From assembly GCF_900142135.1 (NCBI RefSeq), contig NZ_FQZU01000005.1, positions 62,001 through 126,000 of the forward strand: a stretch of DNA of 64,000 nt. The letters are read 5' to 3'. Made by a program: the position numbers and the translations under genes. Of this stretch, positions 1 through 8,450 are shown piece by piece. Position 1 is the stretch's first letter, and the number at the start of each line of letters is the position of its first letter. The notes below the pieces were generated by a model, which worked only from the letters and a program-made list of their open reading frames with translations, was not told the DNA's origin and did no database searches. This DNA comes from Desulfatibacillum alkenivorans DSM 16219 (GTDB taxonomy: Bacteria; Desulfobacterota; Desulfobacteria; Desulfobacterales; Desulfatibacillaceae).

Positions 1-414
1 GATGCTTTTCAGCAAGGCCGCTGCTTTGTCCGATTCCCCCAAAACGCGCAAGGACAAAGCCTGCACAAAGGCCATGGAGCAATAGTCAAATCCAAGCTCC
101 AAGGCCTGGACGGCCCTTTCCAGAGCTTTTTCAGGGTTTCCAAAATAGAAATTAAGCTCCGCAAGACAGGCCAGGGCGTGGGGCTTGAGGGCTTCGCTGA
201 ATGGCTCCTCTTTCAGGATTTGCATGGCCTGGGGGGCCCGCCCCTGAAACCTGAGTTTTTTCACCTTCTCAAGAAGTTTTCTTTGATCGCCGAGATCCTT
301 GTTCATAGCTTCGTTCAGGCTTCTTTTAAACGCCGATAACTCCCGGGCCAAACGCCCGCATATTCTTTGGTGCAGGCTGCGGCCGGAGGGGGGCTTATTC
401 AGGAATAGATTCAT
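1..414 (-). CDS. TPR-like hypothetical protein (N-terminal part, runs off the window)
   Basis: An open frame reads leftwards from an ATG at 414 to the window edge (138 codons, no stop). The N-terminal 45 residues are basic and helical. After them come alternating small/hydrophobic helices with Ala-Leu-Gly spacing (…EKALERAVQALELG…, …SDKAAALLKSI) of tetratricopeptide type, so a scaffold or protein-interaction role is inferred. The ATG overlaps the stop of the upstream methyltransferase-like gene by one base (TGATG), which suggests translational coupling in one operon. The C-terminal domain, and thus any catalytic function, lies outside the window. Confidence 0.6.
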   Translation of the reverse strand, partial: MNLFLNKPPSGRSLHQRICGRLARELSAFKRSLNEAMNKDLGDQRKLLEKVKKLRFQGRAPQAMQILKEEPFSEALKPHALACLAELNFYFGNPEKALERAVQALELGFDYCSMAFVQALSLRVLGESDKAAALLKSI

Positions 415-1142
415 CAGCCGGCGCGCCGCTTGCTGAATACAAACGCATGATTATAAAAATGTTTCAGGTTTTGAAACTGTCCGCAGTTTTTATAATATTG
501 CAGGCCGAAACCCATGGCTTCCATTTTTGCAATGAGGTCCTTGTCCGATATTCCCCATTGCCAGATATTGTGAATGTCCCGGATTTTTCTCTCATGCTGG
601 GGATGTATTTCGTCCAGCCTGTCAAACAAGCCTTTATAATTGGGATGCTCCGGGTCATGGGGAACGTTGGCGAAATACTCTTTTTCGCCAAGGTCCAGCA
701 GACGGACCGTATGCCCCTCCCTGGTCCATTGCTGATTGAATATGACGAAACAGGAGCAAATCCGGGAGTACATTTCCAATATCTGGTCCCAATCCGGGCT
801 GACCTGGTGCAAAAGCACGTCAAACATAAATACGGCGTCCACCGGGCCGATTTTTTCCACGACCTCTTGTCTGCCGAAGTTATCCTGGATGGTTTGCAGG
901 GCGGGATGTTTTTCGGCTTTGGTCAGGGCCTTGTCCGTAAAGTCCGTATCCACGAGAAAGGCTCTTTTTATGTCGTGGTTTTTAAATGCGTGAAAAGTAT
1001 ATTCTCCGTCTACGTCCCAAATGCCGCCAAGGTCTGCAAAGGAGCACGGCGAGGGGGACAGCCTGCCCAAAGCAAAATCGATGATTTCCTTCTTATCCAG
1101 GACGGTTAACTGCGCGGGCTTCAGGTTTTTGTATAAACTCAT
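414..1142 (-). CDS. SAM-dependent methyltransferase-like protein
   Basis: This 242-residue protein has a glycine-containing motif near residue 38 (FADLGGIWDVDG) followed by an acidic strand end (AFLVDTDF) and a FMFDVLLHQV strand. That order fits motifs I, II and IV of a class I Rossmann methyltransferase. The substrate is unknown; location beside a glycosyltransferase suggests sugar or lipid-carrier modification. The longest frame begins at a TTG at 1184, but the ATG at 1142, 15 codons in, has a GGA-type ribosome site just upstream and removes a basic extension, so 1142 is preferred. It is coupled to the TPR-like gene downstream and divergent from the methyltransferase at 1329. Motif I is atypical, so loss of catalysis is possible. 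Confidence 0.6.
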   Translation of the reverse strand: MSLYKNLKPAQLTVLDKKEIIDFALGRLSPSPCSFADLGGIWDVDGEYTFHAFKNHDIKRAFLVDTDFTDKALTKAEKHPALQTIQDNFGRQEVVEKIGPVDAVFMFDVLLHQVSPDWDQILEMYSRICSCFVIFNQQWTREGHTVRLLDLGEKEYFANVPHDPEHPNYKGLFDRLDEIHPQHERKIRDIHNIWQWGISDKDLIAKMEAMGFGLQYYKNCGQFQNLKHFYNHAFVFSKRRAG

Positions 1143-1328
1143 GTTTTTTCCGAAAGATCGCTCCCTTGACGGGAAGCATGACAAATGTTTCCGGCTGTGC
1201 TAAGCCTTGGGCTTCATGGAAGTTTTGAGCTTTTCTAATAGTCCAATGGGCAAGGAAAGGCAAGCATTGAACCGATTTGTTTTTAGGACCTGCATGACGG
1301 CCCTGATTAAAGGCAAGGAGGCCGAATT

Positions 1329-2051
1329 TTGGCTCTGCAGCAAGGCGTGGTTGAATTTTTAATCCGGGAGCTTTTACCCCGGGTCAACAACAAGGGCCGG
1401 GTCATGTCCCTTTCCCGGCAAAAGGCGACCAGCCCGGTCAAGGATATGGCTGCGTTGCTGGAATCCGAAGGGTTTTCGTCCAAGCCCCTGGAAGGCAAAA
1501 ACAAGATCACTTCCCTGGAAATTTTTCAGGCCTTGGGATTTGACCACTACGATGATGTGGATTTTACGGAAAGCGAATCATGCACCATAGTCCACGACAT
1601 GAACACGCCCATCCCGGATCATATGGCCGACTCCTACGACCTGGTTTTCGAGCACGGAACCCTGGAGCATATTTTCGACATCAAGACCGCCTTCGCCAAT
1701 ATCGTCAAAATGCTGAAGGTGGGCGGGACGGTCTTTCATCTGGCGCCTCTTGATCTGGTGAATCACGGATTTTATAATTTTTCGCCCACATTGTATTTTG
1801 ACGTATACCGGAAAAATGGATTTTCGCCGGTGGTTTTTTTTATGGCGGAATCCCCGGAAAGATGGTGGAAAGACCCGAATTTTTACTATGAAAAAATGGA
1901 GTTCGAGGTCGGCAGGATGAAGCCGGCAGCCCGGAAAAAATACTATCCCATGCTGGCTTGCATAGCCAGGAAGGAACAAAGCCTGGGCCGGTTTAACATC
2001 CCCATCCAGGCCATTTACGACCCTGAAACGGATTTTGACCCCGTTTTTTAA
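1329..2051 (+). CDS. Class I SAM-dependent methyltransferase (TTG start)
   Basis: The 240-residue product carries the late part of a methyltransferase fold: an acidic strand (YDLVFEHGTLEHIFD, about residues 100-115), the usual helix, then MLKVGGTVFHLAP, the classical post-motif II/III of Methyltransf_11-type enzymes. The first Gly-rich loop is not obvious. The start is a TTG at 1329 preceded by AAGGAGG at 1315-1321 with a 7-base spacer, a strong site that supports the non-ATG start. The glycosyltransferase fusion follows after 9 bases, so the two are probably co-transcribed. The target molecule is not evident. Confidence 0.65.
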   Translation: MALQQGVVEFLIRELLPRVNNKGRVMSLSRQKATSPVKDMAALLESEGFSSKPLEGKNKITSLEIFQALGFDHYDDVDFTESESCTIVHDMNTPIPDHMADSYDLVFEHGTLEHIFDIKTAFANIVKMLKVGGTVFHLAPLDLVNHGFYNFSPTLYFDVYRKNGFSPVVFFMAESPERWWKDPNFYYEKMEFEVGRMKPAARKKYYPMLACIARKEQSLGRFNIPIQAIYDPETDFDPVF

Positions 2052-2060
2052 GAGAGAACC

Positions 2061-3455
2061 ATGACAGACAATAATATTGCGGTTTCCGTTATCATGCCCA
2101 CATACAACCGGGCCGATCTCATCGGGCGCTCCATCAAAAGCGTTCTGCGCCAGACCATGCCCGATTTTGAACTGATCATTATTGACGACGCCTCCACTGA
2201 CAACACCGAAGAGGTGGTCAGGAGCTTTGAGGACGACCGGATTATTTACATCAGGCTGGAGGAAAACCATCTGCAGGTCCATAAAGAGACTGGCAAGGGC
2301 GACAATCCCCGCAACGTCGGGCTGCGCCGGGCCAGAGGCCGTTATATAGGATACCTGGACAGCGACGACATGTACCGGGTGAACTTTATGGAGGAGATGG
2401 TCCAGTTCATGGACCAAAACCCGGACCTGGGCCTGGCCTATTGCGACGCCTACTGGCACCGCAACCTGGACGGCAAGGGAGAACTGTCCAACTGCAACCT
2501 GTCCATCGAGTTCGGCCCTAAAATCATGACCATCCGGAACATCATCCGCACCCCCACCGTGCTTCACACCAAAGAAGCCGGGGAGAAGGTCGGGTTTTTT
2601 GCGCCCATCAAGACCCGGGTTCCTCATGAAGGAGTTCCTTACATAGGTCCCGAGGATTGGGATTATTGGCTGAGGATTTCCAAGCATTACAAGGTGAAGC
2701 ATCACGCCGTAATTCTGGTGCACAAGATCAACGAAACCAGCGATTATTACAACGACCCGGATTTCGACCCGGAATTTCAAACCCCGGATCCGCCGCCCAT
2801 CCAGGTCTTGCCCGAGTCCAGGGACATCTTTCATAAAATGTCCACGGCCTACGAGTTTGTGCAATTGTTCGAGAAGCTCAAGCACATCGAGGGCTGGCTG
2901 AATATGACCGACGGCTACGTGCTGCACCTGCTTGCCAAGGCGGGGCGGGGGAACGGGGAAATCGTGGAAGTGGGCAGCTTCCTGGGATTGTCCACATGCT
3001 GGCTGGCTTTGGGGGCCAAAGCCGCCGGGCGGGAAAAAATCACCGCCGTGGACCATTTCCAGGGGTCGGCCGAGCACCAAAAAGGCGCCAAGGCCGAATG
3101 CAAGGTCCTGGTCAAACAAGGCACCACGTTCAATCAGTTTCAGGAAAACCTGAAATCCGTGGAAGTGGACGACTACGTGAATCCCATCGTCGCGTCCTCC
3201 ACGGAAGCGGCCAAAACATGGGATAAGCCCATCCGCCTGCTGTTTCTGGACGGAGGCCATGAGTACGAGTCGGTCAAGGCCGACTGGGAAGCCTGGTCGC
3301 CTTTCATCATCCCCGGCGGATACGTGGCCTTTCACGACGTGGACACCTGGCAGGAAGTGTCCAGGTTCTATTATGAAATGCTGGACCAAAACCCGGAATA
3401 CAAGCCGGTCATGGCCGTCCATAGCCTGCGCATCGTGCAAAAGGCAATGGACTGA
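2061..3455 (+). CDS. Glycosyltransferase family 2 fused to a class I methyltransferase
   Basis: Residues 7 to about 220 form a GT-A glycosyltransferase: VSVIMPTYNRADLIGRSI at the N-terminus, IIIDDASTDNT, and the nucleotide-sugar/metal-binding LDSDD motif near residue 104. Residues from about 275 to the end are a Methyltransf_24-type SAM domain (EIVEVGSFLGLST for motif I, LLFLDGGHEYESV, then YVAFHDVD). The protein probably transfers a sugar and methylates it or a neighbouring residue, at the cytoplasmic face during cell-surface glycan assembly. Both catalytic halves look intact. The 464-residue length is that of two domains joined by a linker of about 45 residues. It is the last gene of a two-gene unit with the methyltransferase at 1329. 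Confidence 0.8.
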   Translation: MTDNNIAVSVIMPTYNRADLIGRSIKSVLRQTMPDFELIIIDDASTDNTEEVVRSFEDDRIIYIRLEENHLQVHKETGKGDNPRNVGLRRARGRYIGYLDSDDMYRVNFMEEMVQFMDQNPDLGLAYCDAYWHRNLDGKGELSNCNLSIEFGPKIMTIRNIIRTPTVLHTKEAGEKVGFFAPIKTRVPHEGVPYIGPEDWDYWLRISKHYKVKHHAVILVHKINETSDYYNDPDFDPEFQTPDPPPIQVLPESRDIFHKMSTAYEFVQLFEKLKHIEGWLNMTDGYVLHLLAKAGRGNGEIVEVGSFLGLSTCWLALGAKAAGREKITAVDHFQGSAEHQKGAKAECKVLVKQGTTFNQFQENLKSVEVDDYVNPIVASSTEAAKTWDKPIRLLFLDGGHEYESVKADWEAWSPFIIPGGYVAFHDVDTWQEVSRFYYEMLDQNPEYKPVMAVHSLRIVQKAMD

Positions 3456-3479
3456 AGATATAAAAAATTGAAAAAGACA

Positions 3480-3590
3480 GTTTTTTTTTGCCTCCGGCGG
3501 TGTACTGCTAAACTGCGCGCCTCCGGCGGCAAACTTTTCAATAGCGCTCTGCGCTGGAGTTCTCGTTCCCATGCTTTGCGTGGGAATGCA
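3480..3590. repeat. Short GC-rich repeats and a TTCCCA hairpin downstream of the glycosyltransferase
   Basis: GCCTCCGGCGG occurs at 3490-3500 and GCCTCCGGCGGC at 3519-3530, the latter followed by AAACTTTTCAATAGCGCTC. An imperfect palindrome, TTCCCATGC-TTT-GCGTGGGAA, lies at 3566-3586. The same 12-mer and flank recur beyond the next gene (4388-4447). The group looks like a dispersed intergenic repeat family; a terminator role is possible but there is no T-run after the hairpin. The rest of 3456-3692 shows only the lipoprotein leader. Confidence 0.6.
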
Positions 3591-3692
3591 TACAGAACTA
3601 TTTGAAATTAAAACTTTTCCATCTGACTATCAACTTCTTGAACCCCATGTTTCAAAGGGAGCCCTCTTACACACAATACAGGAGGAAATACC

Positions 3693-4340
3693 ATGAAAAA
3701 CAGTCGACTCATCATCCTGACCCTGAGCCTTGGCGTTCTTCTCCTGCCTGCCTGCGCATCCAACAAGGAGAAACAGGCTCAAACCCATGTTGCGCCGCCT
3801 CCGGCCCAAACCGCGGAAAAATCCCAAGACCGAAACGGCATCGGCGAAATAATTGATGCGTATGAAGGCAAGGTCGTGGCGAAAAGCGCTCACGCCACTC
3901 TTGTCAGGGTGGATAAAGACCTGGATCATGACGGCGTGACGGGCAAGGCCGACAAATGCCCCGGAACCCCCAAAGGCGCTCCCGTGGATGAAAACGGCTG
4001 CTGGAACATCCAGGTCATTCAGTTCGACTTGAACTCCACGGAACTCAACCCCGCCGGTCAATCCGTCCTGGACGCAGTTTCCTCCGTGCTGCACGTCAAC
4101 AAGGCCGTGAAACTCTCCATAGAAGGCCACGCCTGCTCCGCCGGCGACAACGCGGCTTATAACAATTACCTGTCCCTCCAACGCGCCCAGGCCGTAAAGG
4201 ACTACCTGATTTCCAAAGGCGTGGACGGCGCCCGCATGTCCCTAACAGGCTACGGCGCCAACCAGCCCGTCAAGGACAACAAGACCCGCGCCCACCGCAT
4301 CCAAAACCGCCGGGTGATCATCAACCCCATTACAAGATGA
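3693..4340 (+). CDS. OmpA-family peptidoglycan-associated lipoprotein
   Basis: This 215-residue protein begins with a lipoprotein signal (basic MKNSR, hydrophobic stretch, lipobox LPAC with Cys near residue 23). A low-complexity linker follows, then an Asp-rich calcium-binding thrombospondin type 3-like segment (DKDLDHDGVTGKADKCPGTP, about residues 73-92) ending in DENGCW. Residues from about 108 to the end are an OmpA C-terminal domain, with the peptidoglycan-binding NNYLSLQRAQAVKDYL helix and terminal NRRVII. It should sit in the outer membrane and clasp the cell wall. The start has AGGAGG nine bases upstream. It stands alone between copies of a dispersed repeat. No beta-barrel is present, so it is Pal/OmpA-like rather than a porin. 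Confidence 0.9.
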   Translation: MKNSRLIILTLSLGVLLLPACASNKEKQAQTHVAPPPAQTAEKSQDRNGIGEIIDAYEGKVVAKSAHATLVRVDKDLDHDGVTGKADKCPGTPKGAPVDENGCWNIQVIQFDLNSTELNPAGQSVLDAVSSVLHVNKAVKLSIEGHACSAGDNAAYNNYLSLQRAQAVKDYLISKGVDGARMSLTGYGANQPVKDNKTRAHRIQNRRVIINPITR

Positions 4341-4369
4341 AAAGCATAAACCGCTTAAATGCGAAACTG

Positions 4370-4577
4370 CAAAACTGCAAAACTGCTGCCTCCGGCGGCA
4401 AAAAGCAAAACTACTGCCTCCGGCGGCAAACTTTTTGTAAAAAGTTTGATAAAAAACTTTTGAATGGCGCTCCGCGCACGGGTTTCTTGGGCTTTGGAAA
4501 TGCATGTAATTCGCCGCTTGACTTGGAACACGCGGACGACCGAGTTGAATCTTTTTTTTAAGTTTGCCGCCGGAGGC
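4370..4577. repeat. Second copy of the GCCTCCGGCGGC repeat cluster
   Basis: GCCTCCGGCGGC occurs at 4388-4399 and 4416-4427, each after a CTGCAAAACTGC-like or ACTACT flank, and in inverse orientation (GCCGCCGGAGGC) at 4566-4577. A perfect AAACTTTTT-GT-AAAAAGTTT hairpin lies at 4428-4447, followed by ACTTTTGAATGGCGCTCCGCGC, which resembles the flank of the copy at 3519-3555. The cluster fills the space between the convergent lipoprotein and RNA methyltransferase genes and may end transcription of both. Confidence 0.6.
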
Positions 4578-4596
4578 GCTTTTTTCTTTTTCTCTT

Positions 4597-5775
4597 TTAG
4601 TGTTTGTCCGTGATTTTTCCGATGAGCAGTGGGATTTTAAGGCCGCCGTGGTGGAGGATTTTTTGAAAGGGTTTGCCGGAGAAGGGCAGGAGGGGCGTCC
4701 AGTCTTTATGGGGGACAAGGACGGCCAGTTTCCAGCCGGGGAACTGGCCGGCGAGGCGATTGCAGAGGGATGCAAAGAGCTCTTTGGCCTGGGGGACGGT
4801 TCCCAGGCGCAGTCCGTAGGGCGGATTGACGACGATGAGGCCCGGATTCGGGACCTGTTGGGGCGGCGTGAGTCTGAGGATGTCCTCATTAGAAACCTTT
4901 ACTATCTTATCCAGGCCTTGACGTTCAAGGGTTTCTAGTAAAAGGGCGCAAGCCTCTTCATCAATGTCCGATGCAAAAACAAGGGGCTGGGTTATGTTTT
5001 TAAATTGCTTTTCAGCCTGGGATCGCAAGTAAAGCCATTGCTGCTTTTTAAAGGCCGGCCAGGAAAAAAAGGCAAAGTCCCGATTCCAGCCCGGCGGGAT
5101 ATTGGCGGCAATGAGGGCAGCCTCAGTAGAGAAAGCTCCGCTGCCGCACATGGGGTCCATCAGGGGCTGGCCGCCGTCGTATCCGGCGAATTCCAGGATG
5201 GCCGCAGCCAGGGTTTCCCGGATAGGCGCCCGGCCCTCGCTTTCCTTGAATCCCCGTTTGTGCATGAGTTCCCCGCAGGCGTCGATGGACAGGGTGAATT
5301 TGTCGGAGACGGCCCTGACAAAAATTTCCTGGGGGACGGACTCATCCCCGCCATCAACCCTTTCTCCATATTTTTCAAGCTGTTGCAGGATCGCCTTTTT
5401 CACGCGCTCTGCAATGGCCTGGGAGTGATAGAGCTTGGACTTCCGGGCTGTAACGCGGATATTCAAAGGACAGGATGCCGGCAAATAAAGCTCCCAGGGG
5501 ATGCCCTCGACAGCCTTTTCCAATTCCGCAAAATGGGTCGCCCTGAACTCATGAATCCGCATGAGCACGCGGTTGGCCAGGGAGAGGTGCAGACAGGCCT
5601 TGTACATGTCCGTCAGTTTGCCTTGAAAGGTCACGCCGCCTTCCCCCGAGGGGGTGGCCCCCAGGCCCAGGGACCGAACCTGTTTGGCGCAGATTTTTTC
5701 CAGGCCCAGGGAGGCGGGGATAAAAAACGTGTGCTCCCTTGCAATAACCTGTCTTTTTACTCGTTTTTTCAGCAT
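4597..5775 (-). CDS. THUMP-domain RNA (guanine-N2) methyltransferase, RlmL/YpsC type
   Basis: The 392-residue protein matches the family layout: an N-terminal ferredoxin-like/THUMP region (about 1-165, beginning TFFIPASLGLEKICAKQV) and a C-terminal Rossmann domain. The methyltransferase half has LMDPMCGSGAFSTEAALIA (motif I, about residue 206), ASDIDEEA (motif II) and VVNPPYGLRL (catalytic NPPY, about residue 318). These are the marks of N2-guanine methylation of 23S rRNA, as in the N-terminal half of E. coli RlmKL. Length is typical of the single-domain bacterial homologue. It is monocistronic, divergent from the thioesterase and convergent with the lipoprotein. Which nucleotide it modifies cannot be told from sequence. 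Confidence 0.85.
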   Translation of the reverse strand: MLKKRVKRQVIAREHTFFIPASLGLEKICAKQVRSLGLGATPSGEGGVTFQGKLTDMYKACLHLSLANRVLMRIHEFRATHFAELEKAVEGIPWELYLPASCPLNIRVTARKSKLYHSQAIAERVKKAILQQLEKYGERVDGGDESVPQEIFVRAVSDKFTLSIDACGELMHKRGFKESEGRAPIRETLAAAILEFAGYDGGQPLMDPMCGSGAFSTEAALIAANIPPGWNRDFAFFSWPAFKKQQWLYLRSQAEKQFKNITQPLVFASDIDEEACALLLETLERQGLDKIVKVSNEDILRLTPPQQVPNPGLIVVNPPYGLRLGTVPQAKELFASLCNRLAGQFPGWKLAVLVPHKDWTPLLPFSGKPFQKILHHGGLKIPLLIGKITDKH

Positions 5776-5790
5776 GGCTTTTTCTAATTA

Positions 5791-5819
5791 TTGACAATCA
5801 AAATAAGAACATACATAAT
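5791..5819 (+). promoter_or_regulatory. Sigma-70-type promoter for the thioesterase
   Basis: TTGACA at 5791-5796 and CATAAT at 5814-5819 are separated by exactly 17 bases, with an A/T-rich spacer. It reads rightwards to the hotdog thioesterase and would give a leader of about 120 bases. No obvious regulatory palindrome overlaps it. Confidence 0.55.
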
Positions 5820-5946
5820 TCATGCTTCGATATTTATACACTTCGCGGCCTTGCATTGGCAATAGGGTTATCACGGGAGGGATTTTTCCTCAATATAAGG
5901 CTTTTGCTCGTGCGGGTGCGCTTAATAAAGGAGCCGGCCTGAAAGA

Positions 5947-6408
5947 ATGAGAAAGCTAAACCCAGCCTATGTGGATTATTTTTCGGAGTATGTGAATTCC
6001 TGCCCGTTTTTTCAGCTCATGTCCATCCATTTGGACGGGGTGAGATACGGGAAATCCTACCTTGACCTGGAGATTCATCCCAAGCACATGCAGCCCTTTG
6101 GGATTATCCATGGCGGTGTCTGCGCGTCGCTGGTGGAAGCCGGCGTGTTTTGGGCGGTGCATTCCCAGATTCCCGACGACGTGGGCCTGACCACTGTGGA
6201 ATTGAAGCTGAATTATATGGCGGCTGTTTCCGCCGGCAGCCTGCGGGTGAACGGGGATTGCCTGAAGGTGGGCAAGACGTTGTGTCTCGGCCAGGCCCAT
6301 GTGACGGACGCCAAGGGCCGGGACGTGGCTCACGGCACGGCCACGTTGATGCTATTGCCCAACAAGCCGGTTGATCTGCCCGACCTTCCCCGGAAGTTCA
6401 TTGATTGA
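5947..6408 (+). CDS. PaaI-type hotdog-fold thioesterase
   Basis: The 153-residue protein has the hotdog hallmark GIIHGGVCASLVEAGVFWA (about residues 55-75), with the active-site HGG turn and an acidic residue on the following helix, then VELKLNYMAAVSAG and the closing strand of VTDAKGRDVAHGTATLML. Such enzymes hydrolyse acyl- or aryl-CoA thioesters in the cytoplasm and often relieve CoA sequestration in acid or aromatic degradation. The substrate is not set by sequence. AAGGAG at 5928-5933 precedes the ATG. The gene faces a large acyl-CoA dehydrogenase across a shared terminator, consistent with a fatty- or aromatic-acid context. Confidence 0.8.
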   Translation: MRKLNPAYVDYFSEYVNSCPFFQLMSIHLDGVRYGKSYLDLEIHPKHMQPFGIIHGGVCASLVEAGVFWAVHSQIPDDVGLTTVELKLNYMAAVSAGSLRVNGDCLKVGKTLCLGQAHVTDAKGRDVAHGTATLMLLPNKPVDLPDLPRKFID

Positions 6409-6431
6409 TCGTCATTTCCTGATAATCCAAT

Positions 6432-6467
6432 AAAAAACCCCCCGCCTTACGGCAGGGGGCTTTTTTT
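6432..6467. terminator. Bidirectional rho-independent terminator
   Basis: CCCCCCGCC (6438-6446), loop TTAC and GGCAGGGGG (6451-6459) form a stem with one mismatch. It is flanked by six A residues on the left and seven T residues on the right, so it works from both strands. It lies between the convergent thioesterase and acyl-CoA dehydrogenase genes. Confidence 0.85.
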
Positions 6468-6483
6468 AGGGTCGGCATCGCTG

Positions 6484-8292
6484 TTATTTACCGGCGAATG
6501 CGTCTTCCGTCATATCCACAGCGGCGGATTCCATGGCTTTGATGGAATTTCTCTTGCCCTCGGTGATGGGCAGGAAGCTGTTGATATAGAAGTTAGCGGT
6601 CTTGATCAGGCCTTCGTAGAAGGGTTTGTCCTTGGATTTGGCTTTTTCCACCTTGTTGGTTGCGATGGTGGCGCGCCACAGGTGCATCCATCCCATGATG
6701 GTGTCGCCGAGGACATCCTGGAAAGGACATGCGTGGGCGAAAGCGGTCAGGACTTTTTCGGACATGGCGGTTTTGCCCATGAGCATGGCGATTTCGCCGG
6801 CGCCGTTCACGGCGGCTTCCACCTTGGCGGCCAGGTCTTCCAGGCCGGCTTCCTTGGCTTCGGCCACGGTCTGCATCATAACGCCCATGAGTTCCATAAA
6901 AGGCTTGCCGCCCTTCATGCCGAGCTTGCGGCCCAGGAGGTCCATAGCCTGGATGCCGTTGGTGCCTTCGTAGATGGCGGTGATTTTGGTGTCCCTGAGG
7001 AGCTGCTCGACCGGGTATTCCTTGGTGTAGCCGTAGCCGCCGTAGGACTGGACGGCCAGGGAGCACACGTCAAAGGCGCGGTCCGTGCAGTAAGCCTTGA
7101 TCACGGGGATCAGGATTTCGATCAGGTTCATGTATTTTTCGGCTTCTTCTTCGTTGCCTGCGGTCTTGTGCTTATCAAAGCAGTTGCCCACAAAGTACAG
7201 GAAGGAGCGCATGCCGTCGATGTAAGCCTTCATGGTCATGAGCATGCGGCGTACGTCGGGATGATTGATGATGGTCACGGACTGGGCGTCGGGATTGGCG
7301 AATTCCAGCAGGTTTTTGCCCTGTTTGCGCTGCCTGGTGTAGTCCAGGGCGTACATGTAGGCGCAGCTTGCCATGGCGAAGCCCTGGAGGCCCACGCCCA
7401 GGCGGGCTTCATTCATCATCTGGAACATGGCGCGCATGCCCTTGTTTTCTTCGCCCAGCAGGGTGCCCTTGCACTTGCCTTTGCCGCCCAGGGTCAGGAC
7501 GCAGGTGCAGGATCCGTGGATGCCCATTTTTTCTTCGATGCGGTCGCAAACCACGTCGTTGTCATCGCCCAGGGAGCCGTCGTCGTTCACCCAGATCTTG
7601 GGCACTGCAAACAGGGAGATGCCTGCGGTTCCTGCGGGAGCGCCTTCGATGCGGGCCAGCACGGGGTGGATGATGTTTTCGGTCAGGTCATGCTCGCCGC
7701 CGGAGATGAAGATCTTGGTTCCGGAGATGGAGTAGGTGCCGTCGCCGTTGGGCTTGGCCGTGGTGGTCAGGGCGCCCACGTCGGAGCCGGCTTCGGGTTC
7801 GGTCAGGAGCATGGTGCCGCCCCATTTACCGGTGTACATGTTCTTCAGGTAGAGTTCCTTCTGCTTGTCGGTGCCGAACACCTCGATAAGGTGGCCTGCG
7901 CCGTGGGACAGGCCGGGGTACATCATGAATGCGCAGTTGGCGCCCACGAAGTATTCGCCGGCGGCCTGGGCCACCATAGCGGGCATTCCCTGTCCGCCGA
8001 CTTCGGGATCTTCCTGCATGGCCACCCATTCGCCTTCGCACAAAAGCTCGTAAGGTCTATGAAAGGACTCAGGCACTGTAACTTTGTTGTTCTCGAAAAC
8101 GCAGCCTTTGTCGCCGTCCGCGTTGGTGGGCAGGATTTCCTTGATGGCCAGGTTCCTTGCCTCGTTTACAATCAGATCGATGGTTTTTTTGTTGAACTCG
8201 GCGAACTTGTCGGTCTTTGCCAGTTCGTCAGCCTTCATCTGCTCAAAGAGCACGAAGTCGATGTCTCTTCTATCTGCGATTAGTTGTGCCAT
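6484..8292 (-). CDS. Acyl-CoA dehydrogenase, large DmdC-like family
   Basis: At 602 residues this exceeds the common 380-residue acyl-CoA dehydrogenases and fits the subgroup with extended N- and C-termini (AcylCoA_DH_N, middle and C domains plus a C-terminal extension), which includes methylmercaptopropionyl-CoA dehydrogenase DmdC and fatty acyl-CoA dehydrogenases. Visible motifs are LTEPEAGSDVGAL (flavin/substrate loop), ISGTKIFISGGEHDL, YGGYGYTKEYPVEQLLRDTKI, and IYEGTNGIQAMDL with the likely catalytic base Glu442. It oxidises an acyl-CoA to the enoyl-CoA using FAD, passing electrons to an ETF. AAAGGAG precedes the ATG. It is monocistronic, with a candidate promoter and palindrome upstream. 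Chain-length preference cannot be read from sequence. Confidence 0.88.
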   Translation of the reverse strand: MAQLIADRRDIDFVLFEQMKADELAKTDKFAEFNKKTIDLIVNEARNLAIKEILPTNADGDKGCVFENNKVTVPESFHRPYELLCEGEWVAMQEDPEVGGQGMPAMVAQAAGEYFVGANCAFMMYPGLSHGAGHLIEVFGTDKQKELYLKNMYTGKWGGTMLLTEPEAGSDVGALTTTAKPNGDGTYSISGTKIFISGGEHDLTENIIHPVLARIEGAPAGTAGISLFAVPKIWVNDDGSLGDDNDVVCDRIEEKMGIHGSCTCVLTLGGKGKCKGTLLGEENKGMRAMFQMMNEARLGVGLQGFAMASCAYMYALDYTRQRKQGKNLLEFANPDAQSVTIINHPDVRRMLMTMKAYIDGMRSFLYFVGNCFDKHKTAGNEEEAEKYMNLIEILIPVIKAYCTDRAFDVCSLAVQSYGGYGYTKEYPVEQLLRDTKITAIYEGTNGIQAMDLLGRKLGMKGGKPFMELMGVMMQTVAEAKEAGLEDLAAKVEAAVNGAGEIAMLMGKTAMSEKVLTAFAHACPFQDVLGDTIMGWMHLWRATIATNKVEKAKSKDKPFYEGLIKTANFYINSFLPITEGKRNSIKAMESAAVDMTEDAFAGK

Positions 8293-8408
8293 GTTTTCTC
8301 CTTTCAGGCGCCATTTTATTTTACAGCGCCGGGGCGGAATTCAAATGAATTTGGGCTGTTGAAGCCGACCGTTCACGTCCCCGGATCGCCGTGTATCCCA
8401 GCAAATGA

Positions 8409-8437
8409 GTATTACCTCATTTTTCAACAGGTGACAA
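8409..8437 (-). promoter_or_regulatory. Candidate promoter for the acyl-CoA dehydrogenase
   Basis: On the minus strand TTGTCA (8437-8432) and TAATAC (8414-8409) are 17 bases apart, about 115 bases before the start codon. The -35 matches in five of six positions and the -10 in only three, so this is tentative. Confidence 0.35.
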
Positions 8438-8450
8438 GAAAAAATTGACT

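Noticed and set aside
1578-3572. 664-codon minus-strand frame
   Set aside because: It is the antisense shadow of the methyltransferase and glycosyltransferase genes, both with clear domains on the plus strand.
6682-8283. 533-codon plus-strand frame
   Set aside because: Antisense of the acyl-CoA dehydrogenase; a His/Gly/Val-rich product with no family character.
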